Below are positions 8,633 to 16,679 of a stretch of DNA of 58,460 bases, piece by piece. The stretch comes from Chryseobacterium flavum. Its GTDB lineage: Bacteria; Bacteroidota; Bacteroidia; Flavobacteriales; Weeksellaceae. Under the pieces are notes generated by a model. That model ran no database searches and was not told the DNA's origin. It saw nothing but the letters and a program-made list of their open reading frames with translations. Positions within the stretch are counted from its first letter, which is position 1. Every line of letters starts with the position of its first letter. A program made the position numbers and the translations under genes. The DNA lies in NCBI RefSeq assembly GCF_003385595.1, contig NZ_QNUE01000019.1, positions 1 through 58,460 on the forward strand, given 5' to 3'.

Positions 8633-9289
8633 ATGTTATCTACATTGTCAAGAAAAATGCTGATGTGCCTTACAGGACTCTTTCTGGGATTCTTCCTGTT
8701 GATTCACTTCCTTGGAAATCTTCAGCTTTTTCTTCCACAGGAACAGGCGCATTTGCAGTTCAATGCCTATTCCCATTTTTTATCCGGGAATATCATTATT
8801 AAAACCGTTTCTTATATTCTGTATGCCAGTATTCTCCTGCATGCTGTGGATGGACTTGTGATTACCCTGAGGAATAAAAAGTCGGGAGCCAGATATCAGA
8901 CAGACAGACGAGGCAGGGCAAGCAGCTGGGCATCCCGCAATATGGGAATTCTGGGAACATTCATTCTGATTTTCCTTGTAATTCATTTCCAGAATTTCTG
9001 GTACATCTATAAATTCGGAAATCCGCCTCTGGATGAAAATGGAAATAAAGACCTCTACATTCTGGTAGTGAATGTCTTTAAAGAATGGTGGTACGTGATC
9101 ATATATGTTTTATCAATGATCGCTTTGTGTTACCATCTGGTTCATGGGATACACAGTGCTGTAAGAACGTTGGGACTTTACCATCCTAAATTTGTAAAAT
9201 GGTTTAAGACGGTTGGGATTGCCTATTCAATCATTATCTGTGCAGGTTTTGCATTGATGCCCGTCTATGTATTCTTTACTTATCAATAA
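8633..9289 (+). CDS. sdhC: Succinate dehydrogenase / fumarate reductase cytochrome b subunit
   Basis: The 218-residue protein has five predicted membrane helices, the layout of type B di-heme cytochrome b subunits. Histidines suited to heme ligation lie in the helices (LLIHFLGN, ILLHAVDG, IFLVIHFQNF, LCYHLVHGIH). It anchors the flavoprotein and iron-sulfur subunits and passes electrons to or from menaquinone. It is followed after 5 bases by sdhA, then sdhB: the C-A-B order is usual in Bacteroidota. Type B enzymes can work in either direction; with a transporter in the operon, fumarate reduction is as possible as succinate oxidation. Confidence 0.93.
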   Translation: MLSTLSRKMLMCLTGLFLGFFLLIHFLGNLQLFLPQEQAHLQFNAYSHFLSGNIIIKTVSYILYASILLHAVDGLVITLRNKKSGARYQTDRRGRASSWASRNMGILGTFILIFLVIHFQNFWYIYKFGNPPLDENGNKDLYILVVNVFKEWWYVIIYVLSMIALCYHLVHGIHSAVRTLGLYHPKFVKWFKTVGIAYSIIICAGFALMPVYVFFTYQ

Positions 9290-9294
9290 ACAGA

Positions 9295-11217
9295 ATGATC
9301 ATGATATTAGATTCAAAAATACCCCAGGGTCCACTGGAACAAAAATGGGATAATTATAAAAAGAAAGCAAAACTTGTTAACCCCGCCAACCGGAAAAAAC
9401 TGGAGGTCATTGTTGTAGGAACCGGACTGGCTGGAAGTTCAATAGCTGCTTCTTTAGGCGAAATGGGATATAATGTTAAGTCTTTCTGTTTCCAGGACAG
9501 CCCGAGAAGAGCCCATTCCGTAGCAGCTCAGGGAGGTGTGAACGCTGCAAAAAACTATAAAAATGATGGTGACAGTGTGTACAGAATGTTTGTTGATACC
9601 TTGAAAGGAGGAGACTTCAGAGCAAGAGAAGCCAATGTTTACCGAATGGCTGAATGTTCTTTAAACCTCATTGACCAGGCTGTTGCACAAGGTGTACCCT
9701 TTGGCCGTGAATATGGAGGCTATCTTAACAACCGTTCTTTCGGAGGGGTACAGGTAAGCCGTACTTTCTATGCGAGAGGACAAACAGGACAACAGCTTCT
9801 CCTGGGTTCCTATCAGGCTCTAATGCGACAGGTCGGAAAAGGCTCTGTACAATTGTTTTCAAGACATGAAATGCTTGATCTGGTCACTGTTGGCGGGAAA
9901 GCCAGAGGCATTATCGTAAGGAATTTAGACACAGGAGAAATTGAAAGACATGCAGCTCATGCTGTAGTATTGGCGACCGGAGGTTATGGGAAAATCTATT
10001 ACCTGTCCACCCTCGCCATGGGATGCAATGGTTCTGCAATCTGGAGAGCTCATAAAAAAGGGGCCTTAATGGCTTCGCCAAGCTGGATCCAGGTGCATCC
10101 TACTTCCCTGCCGCAGTCCGGAGATTATCAGTCGAAGCTGACCCTGATGTCTGAATCGTTACGGAATGACGGAAGGATCTGGGTCCCTTTAAAGCAGGAC
10201 GAAAACCGAAAACCGAATGATATCCCTGAGAATGAAAGAGACTATTATCTGGAAAGAAGATATCCGGCATTTGGAAATCTTGCCCCAAGGGACATTTCAT
10301 CCCGTGCTGCCAAAGAAAGAATTGATGCCGGCTATGGTATCGGACCTTTGAAAAATGCCGTATACCTTGATTTTTCCAAAGCTATCAAAGAACAGGGAAA
10401 AGATAAGATCAGAGAAAAGTACGGAAACTTATTCGATATGTATCTTAAGATCACGGGGTATGATGCCTACAAAGAACCTATGATGATCTCTCCCTCTGCA
10501 CACTTCTCCATGGGTGGTCTTTGGGTGGATTACGAACTGATGACCACCATTCCGGGGCTTTTTGCTTTGGGGGAAGCCAATTTTGCAGATCACGGAGCGA
10601 ACAGATTAGGAGCAAACTCTCTTCTTCAGGCTTCTGTAGATGGCTACTTCATTGCGCCTTACACCATTGCCAATTATCTTGCCGATGAGATCCATACCGG
10701 AAAAATTTCGCCGGATTCTCCTGAATTTGAACAGGCAGAAAATGCCGTTAAAAAACAGATCCAAAATTTAATCAGTATCAGGGGAACTAAAACTGTGGAT
10801 CATTTTCATAAAACATTGGGGAAACTACTGTATGATTATTGCGGACTTGCCAGGAATGAAGAAGGACTGAAATATGCCATACAGGAGATCAGAAAACTGA
10901 AGCAGGAATTTTACCGGGATGTCAGAGTTTCAGGAGAGGGAGATAAAATGAACAGTGAACTGGAAAAAGCGGGCCGTGTTGCAGATTATTTTGAGATCGG
11001 AGAACTGATGTGCTATGATGCTTTAACCCGTAATGAATCCTGTGGAGCCCATTTCCGGGAAGAATACCAGACTCCCGACGGAGAGGCCATGAGAAATGAT
11101 GCAGAATACCAATTTATCTCTGCATGGGGCTGGACGGGTGAAAACAACGAGCCTGAGCTGATCAGGGAACCACTGATCTTTGAAGAAATACAACCGACGG
11201 TAAGAAGCTACAAATAA
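9295..11217 (+). CDS. sdhA: Succinate dehydrogenase / fumarate reductase flavoprotein subunit
   Basis: The 640-residue catalytic subunit has an FAD-binding GTGLAG at 42-47 and a covalent-flavin histidine at residue 74 in RRAHSVAAQGG. A substrate-region motif WIQVHPTSLP and the capping-domain RDISSRAAKERI follow, then the conserved APSAH-like SPSAHFSMGGLWVD and GEANFADHGANRLGANSL. It interconverts succinate and fumarate at the cytoplasmic face. Two ATGs lie close together (9295 and 9301); either is possible and they change only two residues. sdhB starts 12 bases downstream. The genome may hold another SDH locus, which I cannot check here. Confidence 0.96.
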   Translation: MIMILDSKIPQGPLEQKWDNYKKKAKLVNPANRKKLEVIVVGTGLAGSSIAASLGEMGYNVKSFCFQDSPRRAHSVAAQGGVNAAKNYKNDGDSVYRMFVDTLKGGDFRAREANVYRMAECSLNLIDQAVAQGVPFGREYGGYLNNRSFGGVQVSRTFYARGQTGQQLLLGSYQALMRQVGKGSVQLFSRHEMLDLVTVGGKARGIIVRNLDTGEIERHAAHAVVLATGGYGKIYYLSTLAMGCNGSAIWRAHKKGALMASPSWIQVHPTSLPQSGDYQSKLTLMSESLRNDGRIWVPLKQDENRKPNDIPENERDYYLERRYPAFGNLAPRDISSRAAKERIDAGYGIGPLKNAVYLDFSKAIKEQGKDKIREKYGNLFDMYLKITGYDAYKEPMMISPSAHFSMGGLWVDYELMTTIPGLFALGEANFADHGANRLGANSLLQASVDGYFIAPYTIANYLADEIHTGKISPDSPEFEQAENAVKKQIQNLISIRGTKTVDHFHKTLGKLLYDYCGLARNEEGLKYAIQEIRKLKQEFYRDVRVSGEGDKMNSELEKAGRVADYFEIGELMCYDALTRNESCGAHFREEYQTPDGEAMRNDAEYQFISAWGWTGENNEPELIREPLIFEEIQPTVRSYK

Positions 11218-11229
11218 AAAACAGAAATT

Positions 11230-11982
11230 ATGGATTTACACCTTAAGATATGGAGACAGAAAGACAAAAAAAGTGAAGGAAAACTGGTCGATTATGACCT
11301 TAAAGGATTGAATCCTCACATGTCTTTCCTGGAAATGCTGGATACGTTAAATGAAAAACTGATCATTGAAGGAGGCGATCCCGTGGAATTTGATCATGAC
11401 TGCCGCGAAGGAATCTGCGGGCAATGTGGTATGATGATCAACGGTATTGCACATGGCCCGCTGAAACATACGACAACCTGCCAGCTTCATCTGAGATCAT
11501 TTAAAGACGGGGAAACAATTCTTATCGAACCGTTCCGGGCAGAAGCATTTCCCGTGAAAAAGGACCTGAAAGTAGACCGTTCCGCTTTTGACAGGATCAT
11601 TTCTTTCGGCGGATTCGTATCGGTAAACACAGGTCAGGCTCCGGATGCTACAGCGATTTCTGTTACCCATCAAACGGCTGAAGAAGCGTTTGATTCAGCA
11701 GCATGTATCGGATGCGGAGCATGTGTAGCCACCTGTAAAAACGGAAGTGCTGCATTATTTACCTCAGCAAAGATCAGCCATATGGCGCTACTCCCCCAAG
11801 GTAAAGAAGAGAGAAGCAAACGTGTATTGGATATGGTTGCCAGGATGGACAGTGAATTATTCGGGCACTGCTCCAATACAGAAGCCTGTGAAGTAGAATG
11901 TCCTCAGGCGATTTCCGTACTGAATATTGCCAGAATGAATTTTGAATATAACAGGGCTTTGTTTTTCAGAAAGAAAAATTAA
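11230..11982 (+). CDS. sdhB: Succinate dehydrogenase / fumarate reductase iron-sulfur subunit
   Basis: The 250-residue electron-transfer subunit carries all three clusters. The [2Fe-2S] site uses Cys58, 63, 66 and 84 (CREGICGQC and TTTCQL). The [4Fe-4S] site is CIGCGACVATC (Cys159, 162, 165) and the [3Fe-4S] site is Cys214, 220 and 224, with Cys169 completing the ferredoxin-type pair. It links the flavin in SdhA to the hemes in SdhC. It is the last gene of the porin-DASS-sdhCAB run; a hairpin follows at 12004-12039. Confidence 0.96.
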   Translation: MDLHLKIWRQKDKKSEGKLVDYDLKGLNPHMSFLEMLDTLNEKLIIEGGDPVEFDHDCREGICGQCGMMINGIAHGPLKHTTTCQLHLRSFKDGETILIEPFRAEAFPVKKDLKVDRSAFDRIISFGGFVSVNTGQAPDATAISVTHQTAEEAFDSAACIGCGACVATCKNGSAALFTSAKISHMALLPQGKEERSKRVLDMVARMDSELFGHCSNTEACEVECPQAISVLNIARMNFEYNRALFFRKKN

Positions 11983-12003
11983 TAGCGAAAAGACAAAACC
12001 ATA

Positions 12004-12039
12004 AAAGGGAGAACTTGTAAACAAACAAATTCTCCCTTT
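12004..12039. terminator. Hairpin between sdhB and the convergent cyclase gene
   Basis: A perfect 10-bp stem, AAAGGGAGAA (12004-12013) with TTCTCCCTTT (12030-12039), lies between convergent stops. The T-tract is short on the plus strand and slightly better on the minus strand, so it probably serves both genes with moderate strength. Confidence 0.7.
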
Positions 12040-12059
12040 ACTATTCCTTAAAGATCTTT

Positions 12060-12833
12060 CTATGCATCTATCATGGCTACTACTCTTGCCGGAGCAGCAG
12101 ACCCCCCGACAATTTTAAGCGGAAATACACAAATTTTAAATCCGGACGGAGGTAATGCACCCAAATTCGTTAGTTGTTCGATGTGCAAATATTCTTTTTT
12201 AATTCCTACACGGTGCCCTTCCCAGAAAAATTCAGGATCATTGAGTTCTTTGGCTTTCTGAGCCATATATTTTAAAGGAAGATCCCAGCCCCACTGGTCA
12301 ATTCCCATTACTTTTACCCCTTGATCAATCAGCCATTCTGTAGCTTCCTTGCTCATTCCTGTTCCTTTTTCCACAAAATCCGGAGTTCCCATCATTCGGT
12401 CACGGTCGGTTCTGATGAGTACAATATTTCCTTCCTGTATGGTAATTCCGTTTTTATCAAGGTCTTTTTTCAGATCCTCTACAGTAATGGCAACAAAATC
12501 TTCTTTATGGGTACAGTCGATCACAATACCGTCTCCGTAGCACCACTCCAATGGAATCTGGTCTATGGTTTTGGCGGGTTTACCTTCTACTACCGGACCG
12601 TAATGCCATGGAGCATCAATGTGAGTGGTGGCATGAAGCCCCATATTTTTGATAGTGTCATCTGCCCATCCTGTCCAGTTTTCAGGAAAAAGTTTCGACG
12701 GAAGTCTCAATGCCAGACGTATCAGCCAATGGGATTTACGGTGTGGCTTATGTTTGATCTTCACTCTCATGAACCATGGATCTCCTGCATTGTATTGAAT
12801 AGGTTTTGTCAGATCGACAATTGTTGTTTTCAT
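12060..12833 (-). CDS. Cyclase-family metal-dependent hydrolase (kynurenine formamidase-like)
   Basis: The 257-residue cytoplasmic protein belongs to the cyclase / KynB superfamily. The family metal motif HxxTHxDxPxH is present as HATTHIDAPWH, giving His67, His71, Asp73 and His77 as ligands. DQWGWDLP near residue 178 matches the second conserved region. Characterised members include kynurenine formamidase and polyketide-cyclase-like or isatin-hydrolase-like enzymes. No tryptophan-catabolism gene is adjacent, so the substrate stays open. It is convergent with sdhB and has its own TATCTTTG box at 12852-12859, so it is probably transcribed alone. Confidence 0.87.
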   Translation of the reverse strand: MKTTIVDLTKPIQYNAGDPWFMRVKIKHKPHRKSHWLIRLALRLPSKLFPENWTGWADDTIKNMGLHATTHIDAPWHYGPVVEGKPAKTIDQIPLEWCYGDGIVIDCTHKEDFVAITVEDLKKDLDKNGITIQEGNIVLIRTDRDRMMGTPDFVEKGTGMSKEATEWLIDQGVKVMGIDQWGWDLPLKYMAQKAKELNDPEFFWEGHRVGIKKEYLHIEQLTNLGALPPSGFKICVFPLKIVGGSAAPARVVAMIDA

Positions 12834-12851
12834 ATGATTTAGCTAAAGAAA

Positions 12852-12859
12852 CAAAGATA
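12852..12859 (-). promoter_or_regulatory. Putative -7 promoter box of the cyclase gene
   Basis: The minus strand reads TATCTTTG, matching TAnnTTTG, 18 bases before the ATG at 12833. No well-spaced TTG is seen at -33. Confidence 0.55.
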
Positions 12860-12949
12860 GCGAATAAGGCAAAAAATGAATTAGTAAAAAGGCAGATTTG
12901 ATTTTCTTAAAATTCTTTAATCCAAAATAATGATCTTTCACATCTATCC

Positions 12950-13912
12950 CTAAAACCCTCTGGGAATCATAATCTTCTTCGGATCATTCTCATCATACAT
13001 AATTTCAATGGTTCCTTTTTTGGGGACAGAAGAAAGATTCAGAAGACTGACCACTTTCTTGTATACCGCAATATGTTCCGCTCCTCTGAAATCTTTAAAA
13101 CTTACCTGGAACATGATTTGAGGCTGATCATTTACAAGAAGACCTGTCTGACTTACACTGATGATATCAGCTTCAGCATTTCTTCCTGAAAAAAGGATCC
13201 GCTCTTCTTTTGTATTTTTTAAAAACTTTCCGAAAATGAACTGAAAAATCAATACATAAAGAATAGTCATAACACCACTGAAAATAATCGGATGCATAAA
13301 TGTCAGAAATCTCCAGCCAAAATCAAAAGATTCCCGCTTATAAAAATAATAATATAAACCGATGACATAACCAATCAGTAATCCGGTAAAAATAATCCTT
13401 AGCACCATCCCCGAAGTATTAAACCCTACTTTCTGGTCACTTAAAATAAAATAGGGTTCCTTTGACACCTGAGGATTCAGCAATACCTTTATCTTGTTTC
13501 CGGCATCAAATCTTTTCTCCTGGGGTTTGGAGTCATGAAACATCATTTCATGTTCAATCAGGGTATTTCTAAGGTTAGGAAATGATAGAACAATCCGGAT
13601 GAGGTTCATATTGGTCTTAGGAATGTATTTGAGGAGTTTATAATCAATAATTTTAGCTTCTCTTGGGATTCCGTTCTGCAGAATAGAATGAATTGTATTT
13701 TTCTCTTTAAAAGTTTTAATGAAAAGGGTATTGATAAAGAAAGCAATGATGTATCCCCATAACAGCAAAGAAAAACCGAGATATCCATAGCTTACCGCTA
13801 ACGAATTTCTCGGTTCTGTTGCGAGTTCCTCACTCATCATATAAATAAAAATCGGGAAGGGAACACAGAAAAAGAACAGGAAAGCTCCCCAGAAAATGAT
13901 CATAAATTTCAT
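12950..13912 (-). CDS. Four-helix membrane protein with an internal duplication (DUF3592-like)
   Basis: This is a 320-residue inner-membrane protein without a cleaved signal. Helices lie at about residues 3-27, 42-65, 168-190 and 202-226. Each helix pair is followed by a soluble, beta-rich stretch of about 90 residues. The two soluble halves look alike: PREAKIIDY with a later IRIVLSF and IKVLLNP in the first, NAEADIISV with IMFQVSF and IEIMYDE in the second. So the gene looks like a fused duplication of a two-helix plus beta-domain unit, as in DUF3592-type proteins. It lies 61 bases downstream of the nucleoid-associated protein gene on the same strand and may be cotranscribed with it. Its function is unknown. 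Confidence 0.75.
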   Translation of the reverse strand: MKFMIIFWGAFLFFFCVPFPIFIYMMSEELATEPRNSLAVSYGYLGFSLLLWGYIIAFFINTLFIKTFKEKNTIHSILQNGIPREAKIIDYKLLKYIPKTNMNLIRIVLSFPNLRNTLIEHEMMFHDSKPQEKRFDAGNKIKVLLNPQVSKEPYFILSDQKVGFNTSGMVLRIIFTGLLIGYVIGLYYYFYKRESFDFGWRFLTFMHPIIFSGVMTILYVLIFQFIFGKFLKNTKEERILFSGRNAEADIISVSQTGLLVNDQPQIMFQVSFKDFRGAEHIAVYKKVVSLLNLSSVPKKGTIEIMYDENDPKKIMIPRGF

Positions 13913-13973
13913 AACTGCTATTTTGTAATCAGCAATAAAGTTATGATATTATTATGGAACCGGAGACTCCTTT

Positions 13974-14987
13974 TTATACCTCTTTTTCGAAATAAAGCCT
14001 GTAGTATTTTCCTTTATCATCTTCACCCATTTCAATTTTCTGTCTGTCTCCATGAATGTAAATATGGAAGTTTTTATCCAGTTTAATGATACTCTTAAAA
14101 TGCCTCTGGGTCTTTTTTACTGCGGCTTCACTAATCGGGAATTCTTCAGCAATATTCACCTGCATATCCTGTTCGTAATCTGTTTTAAAGTTTACGAAGC
14201 TTTCAATTACGTGTTCATCTCCTAAGACTTCATTCGCAAATTCATCCAGCTTGAATTCTTCCTTTTCCTTAAAGAAATTGATGGACTTATTAAGGAAATC
14301 CGCCTGGTCAGCTTTTGAAACTTCAAATTCCTGGGGAAGTTGCTTCGTGATATAATCTTTATACACCATCAGCGCTTCCTGAGTGTGGAAATATTCATCA
14401 TCACGCTGTTTCACCTTCAGAAAATCTTCAAACCAGTAGTACATATCCCCGTTTTTGTTGTTGTCAACTACGGAAAGTACATAACCGGTTTCTTTGTTAT
14501 TATTATAGATCAGGGCAGCTTTATCTATTTTAGATAATCCGATTCCCTGATCTTTCTCGATATCAAATGATTCCTCTGTGGGATTAATTTTGAGGAAAGA
14601 TTCTCTTTTCTCAGTTTTAAAGATCCCTATTTTATCTACTTTGTCAGGACGGTCACTTTCTTCTTCAAAAAGTACGATGAATAACTCCCCTCCCTGAACC
14701 CTTGGATTTTCAGCAGCCTCAAAAAGGTGTTTTGCAATGTTTTCAGATTCCCACAGAAATTTGGACTTATCATCAAAAATTTCTGATACGGCACTATAAA
14801 CCGGATTATTGACCAGATAGGAATCACTGTAAAAATGAAAGGTTTCTTCTGATTTGAATGACCCTAAAAAGTAATCTTCCAGCAGCTCTGCCATTCCTTC
14901 TTCCAGCTTTAATTCCTCCTGGGAAAGCGATAAAGACTCTCCGTTAATCTTATTACCGACTCTGTGTACTATTATTTTTGAAAACAT
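13974..14987 (-). CDS. Nucleoid-associated protein, NdpA/YejK (NA37) family
   Basis: This 337-residue soluble protein matches the 37-kDa nucleoid-associated protein family. It has the N-terminal FSKIIVHRVGNK, an acidic middle with FKTEKRESFLKI, and the C-terminal half with DYITKQLPQEF and LDEFANEVLGDE. Family members bind DNA as nucleoid proteins; their detailed role is poorly known. I chose the ATG at 14987. An in-frame TTG at 15011 is part of the TATCTTTG promoter box (15009-15016) and so should not be translated. The membrane protein gene follows 61 bases downstream. Confidence 0.85.
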   Translation of the reverse strand: MFSKIIVHRVGNKINGESLSLSQEELKLEEGMAELLEDYFLGSFKSEETFHFYSDSYLVNNPVYSAVSEIFDDKSKFLWESENIAKHLFEAAENPRVQGGELFIVLFEEESDRPDKVDKIGIFKTEKRESFLKINPTEESFDIEKDQGIGLSKIDKAALIYNNNKETGYVLSVVDNNKNGDMYYWFEDFLKVKQRDDEYFHTQEALMVYKDYITKQLPQEFEVSKADQADFLNKSINFFKEKEEFKLDEFANEVLGDEHVIESFVNFKTDYEQDMQVNIAEEFPISEAAVKKTQRHFKSIIKLDKNFHIYIHGDRQKIEMGEDDKGKYYRLYFEKEV

Positions 14988-15008
14988 TTTTTCTGAATAT
15001 TTGGACTG

Positions 15009-15016
15009 CAAAGATA
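15009..15016 (-). promoter_or_regulatory. Putative -7 promoter box of the nucleoid-associated protein gene
   Basis: The minus strand reads TATCTTTG, an exact TAnnTTTG match 21 bases before the ATG at 14987. It contains the in-frame TTG that could otherwise be mistaken for a start. Confidence 0.6.
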
Positions 15017-15348
15017 TTCATTCTATCCTTTCTGCGAAACTTAAAAAATTGTCATGAGCCAGGATAGACTTTATTAAAGAATATTGAAACCACCCCGCCA
15101 AAAATTCTTTGAATTTTCTCCACTCCTCTTCAAAATGAGATTGTAAGTCCGCTGATTAGTAAAGAGGTCTGATAGCAGAATTTTTGTTTTTTATTTTCCA
15201 ATTTGATAAAAACCTTATCATTTTGACATGCTTTCTTGTTTTAAAACTTACACCTAAAAACCGCAACACATTAATTACCAACATCTTAAATAAAATTCAT
15301 TTTCAACGGAATACCATTGGCATCATGATTTTCAAAACATAGAAAAAA
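15017..15348. other. Intergenic region, no gene seen
   Basis: These 332 AT-rich bases lie between divergent genes. I see no frame with protein-like composition, no strong hairpin and no clear TAnnTTTG box on the plus strand. It must hold the promoter for the small-protein pocket that starts at 15349. Confidence 0.45.
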
Positions 15349-15513
15349 ATGGACTTAAAAACATTAAACAGAATAGACAAACTCAGAAGATTAAAAAGCA
15401 GAGGTCCGAAAACACCTAAATGGCTGAAACCTTATCATCTGCTTTTTTTTGCTTTTTTAACCATTTTCATCTTTGGTGCCATCATCAAAATGCTTGAACA
15501 CAATTACCAATAA
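15349..15513 (+). CDS. Small single-helix membrane protein (54 aa), first cassette
   Basis: This short ORF encodes 54 residues. A basic N-terminus (MDLKTLNRIDKLRRLKSRG) is followed by PKTPKWLKPYH and one hydrophobic helix at about residues 31-47 (LLFFAFLTIFIFGAIIK), then a short tail. The positive-inside rule puts the basic segment in the cytoplasm. It ends 12 bases before the next gene, a 118-residue soluble protein, so the two are likely cotranslated. A similar small-membrane plus soluble pair follows at 15965-16542. I do not recognise the family. The regular amino-acid pattern and tight spacing are the evidence that it is real. Confidence 0.65.
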   Translation: MDLKTLNRIDKLRRLKSRGPKTPKWLKPYHLLFFAFLTIFIFGAIIKMLEHNYQ

Positions 15514-15525
15514 AAATATAATACA

Positions 15526-15882
15526 ATGAATTATTTACAGGCCGTAAAGGAAATCACCGACGTGGTTCCCGATTTTGAAAAAGAAGTAAAGGAAATCAAA
15601 ATTCAAAACTCGTACAGCATTATCCGGACCTTCACAGAGCGTATTAAAAATATGATCCGCCAGAATGACAGAAATCTTCTGCTCAGAAGCTTACAGAAAA
15701 TGGACAAAATTTACACTGACGGAGATACGGTATTGAAGAACGCTATTGAGACTACTTTTATCTATTCTCTGGACAATTGTACCGCTTTCTGCAGTGAAGA
15801 ATACAGGAAAGTGATTTTCAGTCATATTTCTGCCAACCTTCAGAAAGTATATTCAAGACAAATTTACACTCACGGCATATAA
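15526..15882 (+). CDS. Small soluble alpha-helical protein, paralogue of the 16147 gene
   Basis: The 118-residue product has no signal peptide or membrane helix and looks all-alpha. It aligns with the 131-residue protein at 16147-16542: ERIKNMI matches NYLKNLL, LQKMDKIYTDGD matches IKLMDWLYRNGN, and LKNAIETTFIYSLDN matches VRTMIENLFVRSFES, ending in similar LQKVYSRQ and FQIIYNEQ. So the two are diverged copies of one family (possibly the DUF7674 type, from memory and unverified). It follows a 54-residue membrane peptide by 12 bases. A role as a partner of that peptide is possible, but nothing shows it directly. Confidence 0.8.
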   Translation: MNYLQAVKEITDVVPDFEKEVKEIKIQNSYSIIRTFTERIKNMIRQNDRNLLLRSLQKMDKIYTDGDTVLKNAIETTFIYSLDNCTAFCSEEYRKVIFSHISANLQKVYSRQIYTHGI

Positions 15883-15912
15883 ACGTTTTGTTACATTTTT
15901 TATCCGTTTCAT

Positions 15913-15924
15913 TACAAAGTGTTT
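15913..15924. repeat. 12-base direct repeat, copy 1
   Basis: TACAAAGTGTTT occurs here and again at 16121-16132, in each case upstream of a gene of the small-protein pocket (41 bases before 15965 and 15 bases before 16147). It may be a shared regulatory site or a leftover of the duplication. Confidence 0.4.
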
Positions 15925-15964
15925 AAATTAAACAAAAATAAAAATAACTCACAATCAATAGATT

Positions 15965-16096
15965 ATGAAAACAAAAATCAGAAGATATTCAGACTGGAAA
16001 ACCTGGAAAACCACGACCAGCAGGCATAATACCGAGATCCTCCTTACTCACATTGCAGTAATTGCCGGTGCTTTTATTTTTGCAGCCTGTCTGTAA
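15965..16096 (+). CDS. Small single-helix membrane protein (43 aa), second cassette
   Basis: This short ORF encodes 43 residues. The N-terminus is basic (MKTKIRRYSDWKTWKTTTSR), and one hydrophobic helix at about residues 25-42 (ILLTHIAVIAGAFIFAAC) ends at the C-terminus. The layout mirrors the 54-residue peptide at 15349, though the sequences hardly align. It precedes the 131-residue paralogue by 50 bases, so the pocket repeats the order small membrane peptide, then soluble helical protein. The terminal Cys-Leu is notable but does not form a lipobox. The family is unknown; confidence rests on layout and position. Confidence 0.6.
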   Translation: MKTKIRRYSDWKTWKTTTSRHNTEILLTHIAVIAGAFIFAACL

Positions 16097-16120
16097 ATTT
16101 TGGTATACATTTCGCTGCAA

Positions 16121-16132
16121 TACAAAGTGTTT
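16121..16132. repeat. 12-base direct repeat, copy 2
   Basis: This is the second copy of TACAAAGTGTTT (first at 15913-15924), 15 bases before the ATG at 16147. Confidence 0.4.
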
Positions 16133-16146
16133 GAAAAATCTTAATT

Positions 16147-16542
16147 ATGATGAAAGTACAAATGCAAACTATTAATCAAAAAATAGCTGTTGAATACTTA
16201 AAATTTTTCTATCCGCCACTTCGCAATGAAATCACCCAGCTATCCGTTCAGGATAATTTTGCAGGGATCATGCAGGCTACAGTCAATTATCTGAAGAACC
16301 TGCTGCAGGAATCGAAGATCAATATTATAGCCCATCATATTAAATTGATGGACTGGCTCTACAGAAATGGAAATTCCTATGTAAGAACCATGATCGAAAA
16401 TCTTTTCGTAAGATCCTTTGAGAGCTTTAAAAAACATGCAAAGATCCAGCATTGGAAGCTACTTTATCAATATATGCCGGTAAGCTTCCAGATTATTTAT
16501 AATGAACAGCAGAAGCAGGATCAGATGTATTTTGGGAAATAA
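16147..16542 (+). CDS. Small soluble alpha-helical protein, paralogue of the 15526 gene
   Basis: The 131-residue cytoplasmic protein looks all-helical and is a diverged copy of the 118-residue protein at 15526-15882, with shared MDxxYxxG and (I)ExxFxxSF patterns. The start could be Met1, Met2 or Met6 (MMKVQMQTINQ); the first is kept because the gap from the upstream membrane peptide is then 50 bases. A strong terminator at 16551-16593 ends the unit. No enzyme motif is visible, and I assign no function. Confidence 0.78.
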   Translation: MMKVQMQTINQKIAVEYLKFFYPPLRNEITQLSVQDNFAGIMQATVNYLKNLLQESKINIIAHHIKLMDWLYRNGNSYVRTMIENLFVRSFESFKKHAKIQHWKLLYQYMPVSFQIIYNEQQKQDQMYFGK

Positions 16543-16550
16543 ACTTAAAC

Positions 16551-16593
16551 AAAGCGAAAAGGTGAACTACTCAATTTACCTTTTCGCTTTTTT
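16551..16593 (+). terminator. Strong intrinsic terminator of the small-protein pocket
   Basis: A perfect 13-bp stem, AAAGCGAAAAGGT (16551-16563) with ACCTTTTCGCTTT (16578-16590), runs directly into a T-run. Confidence 0.88.
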
Positions 16594-16657
16594 ACTTTTT
16601 CCACTCTGTTAAAGGTAATTTTCACTTAAAATATTTCACCATCGTGTGTAAAAATAC

Positions 16658-16665
16658 TATTTTTG
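16658..16665 (+). promoter_or_regulatory. Putative -7 promoter box of the lipoprotein gene at 16680
   Basis: TATTTTTG matches TAnnTTTG and ends 14 bases before the ATG at 16680. It rules out the longer reading from 16644, which would start upstream of the promoter. Confidence 0.55.
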
Positions 16666-16679
16666 TAAAAAAAATAACC

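Noticed and set aside
12321..12842. 173-residue plus-strand frame opposite the cyclase gene
   Set aside because: It is antisense to a conserved metalloenzyme; the Cys/His-rich look is a by-product of the reverse frame.
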